11,882 bases of DNA from an uncultured Clostridia bacterium (GCA_934631985.1 CAKTYE010000076.1:1-11882); one strand, 5' to 3'; positions 1 to 9,688 are shown, counted from the stretch's first letter. Made by a program: numbers and translations. The notes: generated from the sequence alone by a model not told the origin.

Positions 1-2
1 GG

Positions 3-85
3 CACAAAAATCAAAACAAAGTGTGGACGGCAGAAGAAAAATACGAGCTGGTGGCTAAGGTGTTGGCAGGAGAATCCTTAAATTT
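3..85 (+). pseudogene. Truncated N-terminus of an IS3-type transposase (OrfA-like), at window edge
   Basis: An open frame entering from the left edge encodes VWTAEEKYELVAKVLAGES (positions 21-77), preceded by Lys/Asn/Gln-rich residues. This resembles the first helix of the helix-turn-helix domain of IS3/IS150-family OrfA proteins (pattern W-s-x-E-E-K-x-x-x-V-x-x-V-L-x-G-e-S). After about position 85 the likeness stops. The frame then runs antisense through the HAD phosphatase gene, so no complete transposase is present here. I infer a remnant cut off by rearrangement. The true 5' end lies outside the window. A chance likeness cannot be excluded for so short a stretch. Confidence 0.4.
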
Positions 86-119
86 TTCTGTTGAAATTAC
101 AGGGACGCTTATCTTCTGC

Positions 120-803
120 TTACGTCCCGCGCTGACTGAAATCCAGCAGCAGCTCTTTCAACTGTGCCACGGAATACGCTTGCTGATCCGCCAGGGCCCA
201 CTCCTCCGGCTGACCATATCCATAGCACGCCGCAATGGTGCGCACACCGTTGTCCCGGCCTGCCAGCACATCGCCCTTGCGGTCGCCTACCATCACACAG
301 CGAAGGGGCTGCATTTCCTCCAGCACCATGCGCAACGCCTGGGTCTTCGTTTTACCGGGAATGAGCGGCTGTACCCGCGCGAAAAGCTCCGTGATGCCCA
401 TAGTCTCCATGGAGATGCGCAGATATTCCTTCAAACCGTTACTGACTACCACCAGGTCTGCAAGGGGCGCGAGAGCTGTCAGCATTTCCTTAATGCCGGG
501 GAAAAGGCGCTGCCAGTCCCGAACGATCTCCAGCTCAATGCGCTGACGTATGCGCAGATATTCCTCCGTGCGATCCACGGGAATCTCCATCAGCGCCGCA
601 GATTCCTCATAGGTGGGGCCGTTGCAGCGCGCCATATCCGCATTGGTGCGGGGCGGCAGCCCCATCTCCGCCAGTGTGCCGCGAATCTGCTCAATGCACA
701 GGGGCATGCTGTCCGCCAGCGTGCCGTCCCAGTCAAAGAAGATCACCGGCTTGCGCTGCCCCGGCATCGGCTGCACTTGCAGTCCGCAATGTGCATATTC
801 CAT
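120..803 (-). CDS. HAD-superfamily phosphatase (phosphoglycolate phosphatase/PpaX-like)
   Basis: A predicted cytosolic phosphatase of 227 residues with the full HAD motif set. Motif I is DWDGTLADS (nucleophile D24, acid D26), motif II is the Ser of VVVSNG (S121), motif III is a Lys in GKTKTQ (K151 or K153), and motif IV is GDRKGD (D174, D178). A helical cap lies between motifs I and II (about 33-105), as in the Gph/PpaX/beta-phosphoglucomutase group. The substrate cannot be read from sequence. The frame stays open upstream to 866, but I chose the ATG at 803: GGAGG lies 8 nt before it, and a sigma-A promoter (838-866) occupies the upstream frame. The gene lies 64 nt after the YwaF-like gene on the same strand but has its own promoter. 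A weak inverted repeat GGGACG/CGTCCC (102-107/123-128) follows the stop without a clear T-run. Confidence 0.88.
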   Translation of the reverse strand: MEYAHCGLQVQPMPGQRKPVIFFDWDGTLADSMPLCIEQIRGTLAEMGLPPRTNADMARCNGPTYEESAALMEIPVDRTEEYLRIRQRIELEIVRDWQRLFPGIKEMLTALAPLADLVVVSNGLKEYLRISMETMGITELFARVQPLIPGKTKTQALRMVLEEMQPLRCVMVGDRKGDVLAGRDNGVRTIAACYGYGQPEEWALADQQAYSVAQLKELLLDFSQRGT

Positions 804-837
804 CCCCATGTCCTCCGTGTTAACAAAATTCTCCTGT

Positions 838-866
838 ATCATAGCATAAGCCAGAGAACTCGTCAA
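838..866 (-). promoter_or_regulatory. Sigma-A promoter for the HAD phosphatase gene
   Basis: Read on the minus strand, TTGACG (866-861) and TATGAT (843-838) are separated by exactly 17 nt. Each hexamer differs from the consensus at one position. Transcription would start near 831, leaving a leader of about 28 nt that contains the GGAGG (816-812) and then the ATG at 803. The -35 box begins one base after the stop codon of the YwaF-like gene. This placement argues against the longer open frame for the phosphatase. Confidence 0.7.
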
Positions 867-867
867 A

Positions 868-1611
868 TCAGCCCAGGTGACGAAACCAGTCTATTTCGAA
901 CCTGTCCAGCGTGATCTGCCAGGGTGGCGGGAAGCGCTTCAGCGCCCAGGCCGCAAGGGCTGCTTCCAGTCCCAGCACCACCCCCGCCATTAGCGCCAGC
1001 AACGCCCAATAGCGTCCGATACTGCCGCCGCCCAGCCATGCCAGCGGCGTACCCGTAACGGGCTGATTCAGGAAAAGGTAGTTGCCCCCGGTAAAACGGT
1101 TGATCGGCACATCCACCAGTGCCAGCGTGACCAACAGCGCTGCCGCATACCCTGCGCCCCGGGGCGTAGGCCGCCATCCCAGCGCTAACGGCGTCCACGG
1201 CGCGATCACCAGCACACAGTGCAGCAGAAAGAAGCATACGCGCATCAGCCGGGGCTGCGCACAGTCGATGACCGATGGAAACAGCAGCGCGCCCATTCCG
1301 CTGAGGGGCGCAAGATACGTCACCGCCTGCCACAGCCGCTGGGAGCCGCACCGAAGCGCCGGGTACAGCAGCACACCCATCAGGCTGCACAGGTGCAGCG
1401 GCAGCGCCGTCCGCCAGGAAAGTAACCCATTGCAGGCCAGCAGAGTCAATTGCCCCGCCATGCTGCCCCAGGCCAGCGTGGACAGCGTCAGCACACACCG
1501 CCCATACAGCCGCCGTGCGCCCCGCGCCTGTCCCGCATGCCGCAAAAGCGCAATGCGCCGCATATCCATGCCCCACCACAGGGTGAGGACGATCAGCATC
1601 AATATCTGCAT
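868..1611 (-). CDS. YwaF/TIGR02206-like integral membrane protein
   Basis: A 247-residue hydrophobic protein with about seven predicted membrane segments (roughly 1-14, 38-60, 72-86, 93-112, 122-140, 153-172, 198-222). The features I recognise from the TIGR02206/YwaF (TMEM164-like) family are LPLHLCSL in the third segment, GALLFP at about 107-112, a His in FFLLHC, and INRFTGGNYLFLNQP at about 170-184 (N-Y followed by a proline-containing loop). The family has no well-established biochemical role. The frame is open upstream to 1866, but that part is repeat DNA. The ATG at 1611 opens directly into the first membrane helix, although its ribosome site is weak (GGGAAAG). I found no convincing promoter. 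The stop at 868 abuts the promoter of the HAD gene. Confidence 0.75.
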   Translation of the reverse strand: MQILMLIVLTLWWGMDMRRIALLRHAGQARGARRLYGRCVLTLSTLAWGSMAGQLTLLACNGLLSWRTALPLHLCSLMGVLLYPALRCGSQRLWQAVTYLAPLSGMGALLFPSVIDCAQPRLMRVCFFLLHCVLVIAPWTPLALGWRPTPRGAGYAAALLVTLALVDVPINRFTGGNYLFLNQPVTGTPLAWLGGGSIGRYWALLALMAGVVLGLEAALAAWALKRFPPPWQITLDRFEIDWFRHLG

Positions 1612-1739
1612 GGCAGGAGCTTTCCCGGAAAGGTGAGGTGGTATACATGGGCGGAGAAATCTTTTTCCCTGACTGCGCAGGCAGTTGCAGAGGAGCGGGT
1701 TTTGATAAGTTATAGGTGGAGAAGCGGCTGGAGTAATGT

Positions 1740-1790
1740 AACCCCTCAGTCGCCTGACGGCGACAGCTCCCCTTTCAGGGGAGGCTTTTG
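1740..1790. repeat. Double-hairpin interspersed repeat
   Basis: Two adjacent perfect hairpins are visible. GTCGCC/GGCGAC (1749-1754/1759-1764) has a TGAC loop. CTCCCCT/AGGGGAG (1767-1773/1777-1783) has a TTC loop and is followed by GCTTTTG. From memory, this layout (ccctcagt, hairpin, acagctcccc, hairpin, ggctttt) recurs in intergenic DNA of gut Clostridia as a dispersed repeat. Only one copy is in this window, so its repetitive nature is recalled knowledge and not shown here. It could also act as a weak terminator on the + strand. Confidence 0.5.
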
Positions 1791-1879
1791 GCGCTGGTGC
1801 GGCTTTACTGCGTCCATGCCGCGCAACGGTACTTTTAGTGAGAGTAACTTTTGCTGCATACGCCAACCCTAAGCGACAA

Positions 1880-1919
1880 GGCGTTCCGACGGCTGTATAC
1901 GGTCAGCCGACGGAATGCC
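1880..1919. repeat. Imperfect 15-bp inverted repeat
   Basis: The arms are 1880-1894 and 1905-1919, with a 10-nt loop containing GTATAC. Thirteen of 15 positions pair, plus one G-T wobble on one strand. It is the first of four inverted repeats packed into 225 bp with no credible coding frame. No function is assigned. Confidence 0.55.
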
Positions 1920-2002
1920 ATGGAGCGGAACCGAAGGCGGCTCGGGTTGTGTCCCCCTGGGAAGGCTCCGATCCAGGTGATGGCTGGGGGCAAGTATGGG
2001 GT

Positions 2003-2047
2003 CCGGGGGCCAGCCTTAGCTGCATGGAAAATTTGGCTGGCCCCCGG
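2003..2047. repeat. Perfect 13-bp GC-rich inverted repeat
   Basis: The arm CCGGGGGCCAGCC (2003-2015) is matched exactly by its reverse complement at 2035-2047, with a 19-nt loop. The + strand continues with GCGGTTTTG, so it could terminate + strand transcripts weakly. No + strand gene lies upstream to need this, so I prefer to treat it as part of the hairpin cluster. Confidence 0.6.
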
Positions 2048-2056
2048 GCGGTTTTG

Positions 2057-2082
2057 CCTACTTTGCCCGAGTGCAAAGTAGG
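2057..2082. repeat. Perfect 10-bp inverted repeat (CCTACTTTGC)
   Basis: CCTACTTTGC (2057-2066) pairs perfectly with GCAAAGTAGG (2073-2082) around a 6-nt loop. It begins 9 nt after the preceding GC-rich repeat and touches the next hairpin at 2083. The compact head-to-tail spacing suggests one structured element and not independent terminators. Confidence 0.6.
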
Positions 2083-2104
2083 TCGTCCGTCCGCAGACGG
2101 ACGA
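2083..2104. repeat. Perfect 9-bp hairpin with CGCA tetraloop
   Basis: TCGTCCGTC (2083-2091) pairs with GACGGACGA (2096-2104) around the 4-nt loop CGCA. It directly follows the previous hairpin with no gap. It has no T-run on either strand, so it does not look like a standard terminator. Confidence 0.6.
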
Positions 2105-2169
2105 AACTCCCTCTAGCTGGCATCCAAGCGCAGTTGTGTGCCGCCCAAACCTTGCTCCTCCAAAAAACC

Positions 2170-2217
2170 AAAGAACAGCCGGGAACGACGTATCCGCATC
2201 GTTCCCGGCTGTTCTTT
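2170..2217 (-). terminator. Strong intrinsic terminator downstream of the MATE gene
   Basis: A perfect 19-bp stem (2170-2188 with 2199-2217) encloses a 10-nt loop. It begins 12 nt beyond the MATE stop codon. On the minus strand the stem is followed by GG and then a run of six T. The + strand also has TTTT at the stem end, so it may work in both directions. Confidence 0.85.
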
Positions 2218-2229
2218 TATTCCCTTGCC

Positions 2230-3618
2230 TTACGCTGCCTTCTGATCCTCGCCCATCGGCTTCAGCATCGTCCGATCCACCTTGCGGTACAGATACAGGC
2301 AAAGCGTCAAGGAAACAACCTCCGCAATGGGGAAGCTCCACCAAATGGCGTCCAGACCACCCAGCTTGGACAGCACCCATGCCACGGGCAGCAGCACGAT
2401 CAGCTGACGCATCAGGCTCATCAGCAGACTGTAGATGCCCTTGCCAATGGCCTGGAAAACATTGCTCAGGGCAATGCCCACTGCCGCCAGAATGAAGCTG
2501 AGGGAGATCGTTCGCAGGGCGGGTACGCCAATGGCGGTCAGCTGGCTGGCGGACTCGCCGGAGGTCTCGAACAGACCCATCAGGAATTCCGGGAAGGCCC
2601 AGAACAGCGCCGTACCAATCGCCATAATGACCGTGGCGTAGGTCAGCGAAACCTTGATGCCGTCATAAATGCGGGAGCGGAGCCGCGCACCGTAGTTGTA
2701 GCCGATGATGGCAACCATGCCGTTGCCCAGGCCGAACACGGGCATGAACACAAAGGATTGCAGCTTGAAATACACGCCCAGCACACTGACCGCTACGCTG
2801 CCATAGGCAATGAGGATCATGTTCATGAACACGGTCAGCAGAGAGTTGATGGCCTGCACGATGACGCTGGGGAAGCCCACGGAGAGAATCTCCCGCACGG
2901 ACTGCATGTTGACCCGGAACTCCCGGGTGGAGAGCTTCAGCTCCTTGTTCTTGGTCTGGTTGGCAATGAAGCCCACCGTCATGCTGACCACCTGACCGAT
3001 GACCGTGGCCCAGGCCGCGCCGGCAATGCCCATGGCGGGGAAGCCCAGCAGACCGAAGATCATGATGGGATCCAGGATGATGTTGGTGATTGCGCCGGAA
3101 AGCTGCATGACCATGGAGAAAACGGTGTTGCCCGTGGATTGCAGCGCGCGCTCGAAGAAGATGCTCTGGAACAGGGCGAAGGAGAAGACCGACACGATGA
3201 ACAGGTATTGTTCGCCCAGGTCGATCAGCGCCGCTTCATCGGTGAACCAGGTGAAGAACGTGCGGGAGAAGAACAGGCCGAATATGGCGAACAGCAGGAA
3301 GCCGCAGGCCTCCAGCACCATGCCCGCGCTGGCGGCGTTCAGCGCCGCCTTATGGTTATGCTCGCCCAAACGGCGGGAGATCAGGCTGTTGATACCAACG
3401 CCGAGACCCGTGGAAAGCGCGATCATCAGCGTTTGAATGGGAAACGCCAGCGATACCGCCGCCAGCGCGTTGGGGTCATACTTGGCGACAAAGATGCTGT
3501 CCACAATGTTGTACAGCGCCTGCACCAGCATGGAGATCATGATCGGCACCGAAATTTTCGGCACCAATTGTTTCATGGGCATTTCGCCCAGCAGCTTGGA
3601 TCGACCTTCATTTTGCAT
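2230..3618 (-). CDS. MATE-family multidrug/cation efflux protein
   Basis: A 462-residue polytopic membrane protein, the usual length for MATE transporters, with about twelve hydrophobic segments in two similar halves. Family features include the N-terminal PKISVPIMISMLVQALYNIVDSIFV (within about 19-45), the GLGVGINSLISRRLGE stretch at about 71-86, NIILDPIMIFG in the first half, and GLGNGMVAIIGYNYGA in the second (the family's typical G-x-G-x-G/YNYGA region). MATE proteins export drugs, metabolites or cations by Na+ or H+ antiport; the substrate here is unknown. The ATG at 3618 is preceded by AGAGG about 12 nt upstream, rather far. The next ATG (residue 13) has no better site. The gene stands alone, between a hairpin upstream and a strong terminator downstream. 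No regulator is adjacent. Confidence 0.93.
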   Translation of the reverse strand: MQNEGRSKLLGEMPMKQLVPKISVPIMISMLVQALYNIVDSIFVAKYDPNALAAVSLAFPIQTLMIALSTGLGVGINSLISRRLGEHNHKAALNAASAGMVLEACGFLLFAIFGLFFSRTFFTWFTDEAALIDLGEQYLFIVSVFSFALFQSIFFERALQSTGNTVFSMVMQLSGAITNIILDPIMIFGLLGFPAMGIAGAAWATVIGQVVSMTVGFIANQTKNKELKLSTREFRVNMQSVREILSVGFPSVIVQAINSLLTVFMNMILIAYGSVAVSVLGVYFKLQSFVFMPVFGLGNGMVAIIGYNYGARLRSRIYDGIKVSLTYATVIMAIGTALFWAFPEFLMGLFETSGESASQLTAIGVPALRTISLSFILAAVGIALSNVFQAIGKGIYSLLMSLMRQLIVLLPVAWVLSKLGGLDAIWWSFPIAEVVSLTLCLYLYRKVDRTMLKPMGEDQKAA

Positions 3619-3654
3619 AATGTTTATGTACCTCTTTCATACGGGAGGAGAACG

Positions 3655-3693
3655 GCGAGGAAGGGGCTTCTGTGCCAGAAGCCCCTCCCTCGC
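3655..3693 (-). terminator. Hairpin downstream of the YlbJ-like gene (possible terminator)
   Basis: An 11-bp perfect stem (3662-3672 with 3676-3686, loop TGC) extends by six further pairs after one A/C mismatch (3655-3660 with 3688-3693). It lies between the YlbJ-like stop (3771) and the MATE start (3618). It lacks a T-run on the minus strand, so termination is inferred from stem strength and position only. It could instead lie in the MATE mRNA leader. Confidence 0.45.
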
Positions 3694-3770
3694 GCTCCCT
3701 CCCGAAGACCATGTGGGGAATAGCGTAAGGTGTGGGTGCTTTTGCAGGGGGTGGGATCATAGGCTGGAAG

Positions 3771-4613
3771 TTAAAGCAGCAGGAGCGCCAGGGCGTAGCC
3801 TAACAGAGCTGAGACAAGTCCATGCAGCAGCTGGAAGCCCAACTGTTGGGGCAGGCTCCATACGCCCTGCGGTCCCAGCGCACGGTTCTGCATCAGAATT
3901 GCCAGCGCGCCGAACCCCGTTTCGCCGCTGAGCAGGGCTACCCGCAAGGGCAGCGGAACAGGCAGTGCGGCAAGGGCCTTGCTGGCGGTGGTGACCTCCA
4001 GCAAACAGGAAACGGCTAACTGTGCCTGCGCAGGCAGGGCGGGGAATAATGCGGGCAGCAGGGCGCTGAACACGTTGCCCAGCACCATGCAGCCACAGAC
4101 GGTGAGCAGGGTAACGGACGCTTTTTCGACCGCCGTGCCCAGCGTTAGCGGTGGGGAAGCAAGGGCCTGCGGGCGGCTGGATGGTACGTCCTTCCCGCAG
4201 CGTATCAGTGCGGAGACTGCCAGCCCGCCGGAAAGGACTGCCAGCAGAATGCACAGCCCTGCCGTTCCATTGTGGAGCCACTGACCCAGCGTGCCATACA
4301 GGAACATGGGACTCATGGTGCCGCAGCAGATCAGCAGGCGCTTTTGCTGACGCGGCGGCAGGGAAGCGTCCCGTGCCGCGCAGATCCTCGCGCCGCAGGG
4401 AGAGCCTGCGCCCCAGCCCAGCAGCACCAGCGCGGGAAAGGGCGCGTTTGTGGGCAGCCGATCCAGCAGCAACAGCAGCAGAATCATGTAAGGGTACAGC
4501 CCCGGCAGGACGCTTGCGGCAAAGAGCGCACAGGCCTGCGACGCAGCTCCAATGACCACGGCAGGCCGCAGCAGAAGCAGCAGCGCCGCCAGCGCACATC
4601 CGACCCAGGCCAT
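3771..4613 (-). CDS. YlbJ-like (nucleoside-recognition/gate domain) membrane protein
   Basis: A 280-residue membrane protein. It resembles the sporulation integral membrane protein YlbJ and related gate-domain proteins. Shared-looking elements are FAASVLPGLYPYMIL (31-45, as in 'S.LPSLFPF'), GWGAGSPCGARICA (66-79, as in YlbJ 'GYPSGA'), CGTMSPMFLYGTLG (97-110) and LEVTTASKAL (205-214, a family signature near the second gate repeat). B. subtilis YlbJ is about 400 residues, so this copy is short, chiefly through a compact middle (about 140-160). In B. subtilis ylbJ is sigma-E controlled and needed for spore-envelope integrity; carrying that role over to this copy is inference. The ATG at 4613 has GGGGG 7 nt upstream. 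I saw no clear sigma-A or sigma-E promoter. Confidence 0.65.
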   Translation of the reverse strand: MAWVGCALAALLLLLRPAVVIGAASQACALFAASVLPGLYPYMILLLLLLDRLPTNAPFPALVLLGWGAGSPCGARICAARDASLPPRQQKRLLICCGTMSPMFLYGTLGQWLHNGTAGLCILLAVLSGGLAVSALIRCGKDVPSSRPQALASPPLTLGTAVEKASVTLLTVCGCMVLGNVFSALLPALFPALPAQAQLAVSCLLEVTTASKALAALPVPLPLRVALLSGETGFGALAILMQNRALGPQGVWSLPQQLGFQLLHGLVSALLGYALALLLL

Positions 4614-4643
4614 GGCATCGCCCCCTTTGCTGGGAGCGTATGC

Positions 4644-4693
4644 TAGGGTATGCTTCTAAATTCCCCAGGCGACATCTTTAGAAACACACCCTA
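4644..4693. repeat. 50-bp inverted-repeat element between gyrA and the YlbJ-like gene
   Basis: Arms of 17 nt (4644-4660 and 4677-4693) enclose a 16-nt centre. Fifteen positions match, and the other two form G-U wobbles if transcribed on the minus strand. The outer ends are TAGGGT and ACCCTA, reminiscent of insertion-sequence termini. It could be a tiny non-autonomous element remnant, a second gyrA terminator, or a leader structure for the YlbJ-like gene. Confidence 0.5.
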
Positions 4694-4703
4694 AAGGGCA
4701 TGA

Positions 4704-4756
4704 AAAAGCCCGGACACGGCAGTTGGTGCTTTCGCAGGAAAGCACCAACTACTGTG
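4704..4756 (-). terminator. Intrinsic terminator of the gyrase operon
   Basis: AGTTGGTGCTTT (4721-4732) pairs perfectly with its complement at 4739-4750 around a 6-nt loop. After one mismatch the stem extends by five more pairs (4715-4719 with 4752-4756, one of them G-T). On the minus strand a run of five T (4708-4704) follows about 6 nt after the stem. It lies 29 nt beyond the gyrA stop. Confidence 0.75.
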
Positions 4757-4785
4757 CGGCACTGCTTCATGACAGCGCCATATCC

Positions 4786-7332
<2,547 letters not shown>

Positions 7333-7413
7333 TTTCTTGCTCCATCTATCGAATCGCTCTCGCAGAAAATCTCATAAGTCCATGGAAGGAACCGCAAGGG
7401 AGACGGTAAAGCC

Positions 7414-9390
7414 TTACACGTCCAGATCCTTCACCAGGTCGGAGTTCTCCTCAATGAACTTCTTGCGGGGCTCCACCTGGTCGCCCATCAGCAGGGTGAA
7501 AATTTCATCGGCAGCCATGGCGTCCTCGGGGGTGATGCGCATCATGGTGCGATGCTCCGGGTCCATGGTGGTGGTCCAGAGCTGCTCCTTGCTCATTTCG
7601 CCCAGACCCTTGTAGCGCTGGATCTCCGGCTTGGGGTCGCGACCGATCTCATCCAGCACCTTTTGCAGCTCGTCGTCATCATAGACATAGCGCTCCGTCT
7701 TGCCCTTGGTCACCTTGTACAGGGGCGGCATGGCGGCGTAGACATAACCCTTTTCGATCAGCGGACGCATGAAGCGATAGAAGAACGTCAGCATCAGAAT
7801 GCGGATATGCGCGCCGTCCACATCAGCATCCGTCATGCAGACGATGCGGTGATAGCGCAGCTTGCTTTCGTCAAAGTCCTTGCCGAAGCCGCAGCCAAAG
7901 GCCGTGATCATCGCGCGAATTTCCTGATTGCTCAGGGCCTTGGCCTCGTTGACCTTTTCCACGTTCAGAATTTTGCCGCGCAGGGGCAGGATGGCCTGGA
8001 AGTGGCGGTCGCGGCCTTCCTTGGCGCTGCCGCCTGCACTGTCGCCCTCAACCAGGAAGATCTCGCACTTGCTGGGGTCGCGCTCGGAGCAGTCCGCCAG
8101 CTTGCCGGGCAGGGAGGCGGATTCCAGCACCGTTTTGCGGCGGGTCAGCTCGCGGGCCTTGCGGGCGGCCTCACGGGCGCGCTGGGCGCTCAGGCAGCGC
8201 TCCAGAATGGCGCGGGCCACCGGGGGATTTTCTTCCAAATAAGTGGAAAGCTCCTCGCTGACCAGGCTGTCCACAATGGGACGCACCTCGGCGCTGCCCA
8301 GTTTGGACTTGGTCTGGCTTTCAAACTGCGGGTCTGCCATTTTGATGGACACCACGGCGGTCAGGCTTTCGCGAACATCCTCGCCCTTCAGGTTCTGCTC
8401 GCTATCCTTCATGATCTTATACTTGCGCCCGTAGTCGTTGATGGCGCGGGTCAGGGCCGTGTTGAAGCCCATCAGATGGGTGCCGCCGTCGGGGGTGTGA
8501 ATGTTGTTGGCAAAGGCGTAGACGTTTTCCTGATAGCTGTCGGTGTACTGCATGGCGACCTCGACCAGGATGCCGTCCTTCAGGCCCTCGGTGTAGATGG
8601 GCTCGGAGGGCAGCAGTGCTTCCTGATTGCGGTGGCGGTTCAGATGCAGCACAAACTCCCGCAGGCCGCCGTTATAGCAGAAGACCTTCTCCTTCGGCGC
8701 TTCGCCGCGCTCATCCCGGAAGACGATGCGGATGCCCTTGTTCAGGAAGGCCATCTCCTGCAAGCGGCCCTTCAGCACGTCATATTGGAAATCGCCCGTG
8801 TCGAAGATGCCGTTGGGGTTGTCCGCGCCCTTTACATCAGGCCAGAAGCGGATGGTGGTGCCGGTACGGTCCGTTTCTCCAACGATCTTCAGGTCGTACA
8901 GATATTTGCCGCGGGCATATTCCTGCTGATAAACCTTGCCGTCCTGATACACGGTGACGGTCAGATGCTTGCTCAGGGCGTTCACCACGGACGCGCCCAC
9001 GCCGTGCAGGCCGCCGGAAACCTTGTAGCCTCCGCCGCCAAACTTGCCGCCCGCATGCAGCACCGTCAGGCAGACCTCCACAGCGGGACGGCCCATCTTG
9101 GGATGGATGCCCACGGGGAAGCCGCGTCCATCGTCCTTGACGGATACGCTGCCATCCTGATAAAGGGTCACGTCAATTTCCTTGCAGTAGCCCGCCAGCG
9201 CCTCGTCGATGGAGTTATCCACGATCTCATACACAAGATGATGAAGACCCCGGGCGTCGGTGGAGCCGATATACATGCCCGGGCGCTTACGGACGGCCTC
9301 AAGGCCTTCCAGCACCTGGATCTGCTCCTCACCATAGCTGCCCGTAACCTCTGTTGCCTTCTCAATCTCCTGATCCAGTTCGTTCGCCAT
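7414..9390 (-). CDS. gyrB: DNA gyrase subunit B
   Basis: ATPase subunit of gyrase, 658 residues, the short form without the enterobacterial insertion. The GHKL ATPase domain has EIVDNSIDEA (55-64, catalytic E55), DDGRGFPVG (86-94) and the lid loop GGLHGVGASVVNALS (126-140). The transducer domain spans about 225-400. The Toprim domain has EGDSAGGSAK (448-457) and the metal-binding DADVD (521-525). The C-terminal GyrA-interacting part contains QRYKGLGEM (591-599). The frame allows a GTG at 9402, but that codon lies inside the ribosome site. The ATG at 9390, with GAGG 6 nt upstream, is the better start. It overlaps the end of remB by 29 nt, suggesting coupled translation. Confidence 0.98.
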   Translation of the reverse strand: MANELDQEIEKATEVTGSYGEEQIQVLEGLEAVRKRPGMYIGSTDARGLHHLVYEIVDNSIDEALAGYCKEIDVTLYQDGSVSVKDDGRGFPVGIHPKMGRPAVEVCLTVLHAGGKFGGGGYKVSGGLHGVGASVVNALSKHLTVTVYQDGKVYQQEYARGKYLYDLKIVGETDRTGTTIRFWPDVKGADNPNGIFDTGDFQYDVLKGRLQEMAFLNKGIRIVFRDERGEAPKEKVFCYNGGLREFVLHLNRHRNQEALLPSEPIYTEGLKDGILVEVAMQYTDSYQENVYAFANNIHTPDGGTHLMGFNTALTRAINDYGRKYKIMKDSEQNLKGEDVRESLTAVVSIKMADPQFESQTKSKLGSAEVRPIVDSLVSEELSTYLEENPPVARAILERCLSAQRAREAARKARELTRRKTVLESASLPGKLADCSERDPSKCEIFLVEGDSAGGSAKEGRDRHFQAILPLRGKILNVEKVNEAKALSNQEIRAMITAFGCGFGKDFDESKLRYHRIVCMTDADVDGAHIRILMLTFFYRFMRPLIEKGYVYAAMPPLYKVTKGKTERYVYDDDELQKVLDEIGRDPKPEIQRYKGLGEMSKEQLWTTTMDPEHRTMMRITPEDAMAADEIFTLLMGDQVEPRKKFIEENSDLVKDLDV

Positions 9391-9688
9391 GCTGCACCTC
9401 ACTTTGTTCCGTCTCGCTCTGCATCAAATGCAGAAAAAAGCTGCGATCCTCCCGCATCCTTGCGGAAAGCGTCCGCAGGCCTACGCCGCTCAGGTAGCAA
9501 ATGCTCCGCGTACCCTCCCGGCACATTACCAGGGTCTTCGGCGTTGCGCTCAGGCTGCGGACCAGATGCTTTTCACGCATCCGCTCCACCAGGTCTGCCG
9601 TATCCGCCGTATAGCCCTGGGTCACATCGGTCATCAGAAGGATGCTTTCCGCACGCACGGCTTTATCAGCGCCCAAATGGATGACCAA
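9362..9688 (-). CDS. remB: Extracellular-matrix regulator RemB-like protein (DUF370)
   Basis: A 108-residue protein beginning MVIHLGADKAV, matching the conserved start of the RemB/YaaB family (B. subtilis 'MYIHLG'), followed by the TPKTLVM stretch that corresponds to the family's 'TPKSIVV'. RemB is encoded just upstream of gyrB in B. subtilis and is tied to matrix-gene expression with the DNA-binding RemA; here the order remB-gyrB-gyrA is kept. The start is TTG (9688), supported by GGAGGTGA 7 nt upstream; no in-frame ATG or GTG occurs upstream. The family domain occupies about residues 1-80. The last 20 or so residues (from SETEQSEV) are polar and probably exist because the frame runs into gyrB. 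Its role in this organism is inferred. Confidence 0.88.
   Translation of the reverse strand: MVIHLGADKAVRAESILLMTDVTQGYTADTADLVERMREKHLVRSLSATPKTLVMCREGTRSICYLSGVGLRTLSARMREDRSFFLHLMQSETEQSEVQHGERTGSGD

Noticed and set aside
804..866. Upstream extension of the HAD phosphatase frame to 866
   Set aside because: The segment contains the promoter and ribosome site for the start at 803, and the HAD fold does not need it.
863..1648. 261-codon minus-strand frame overlapping the YwaF-like gene
   Set aside because: Wrong frame. The product is Ala/Gly/Cys-rich with no membrane periodicity, whereas the overlapping frame gives a clean seven-helix protein.
1835..2380. 181-codon minus-strand frame over the repeat region
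   Set aside because: It spans four inverted repeats, the MATE terminator and the end of the MATE gene, and has no recognisable domain. Such frames arise from the repeat itself.
2071..3723. 550-codon + strand open frame opposite the MATE gene
   Set aside because: It starts inside the hairpin cluster, runs through the terminator, and encodes His/Gln/Gly-rich sequence typical of antisense reading.
9214..9222. DnaA-box-like TTATCCACG near the gyrase genes
   Set aside because: It is one isolated 8/9 match inside gyrB, explained by codons for the conserved ATPase motif (VDN). There is no cluster, so no origin is claimed.
7552..9684. 710-codon + strand open frame opposite gyrB
   Set aside because: Antisense shadow of gyrB and remB, with the same composition artefact and no ribosome site or domain.
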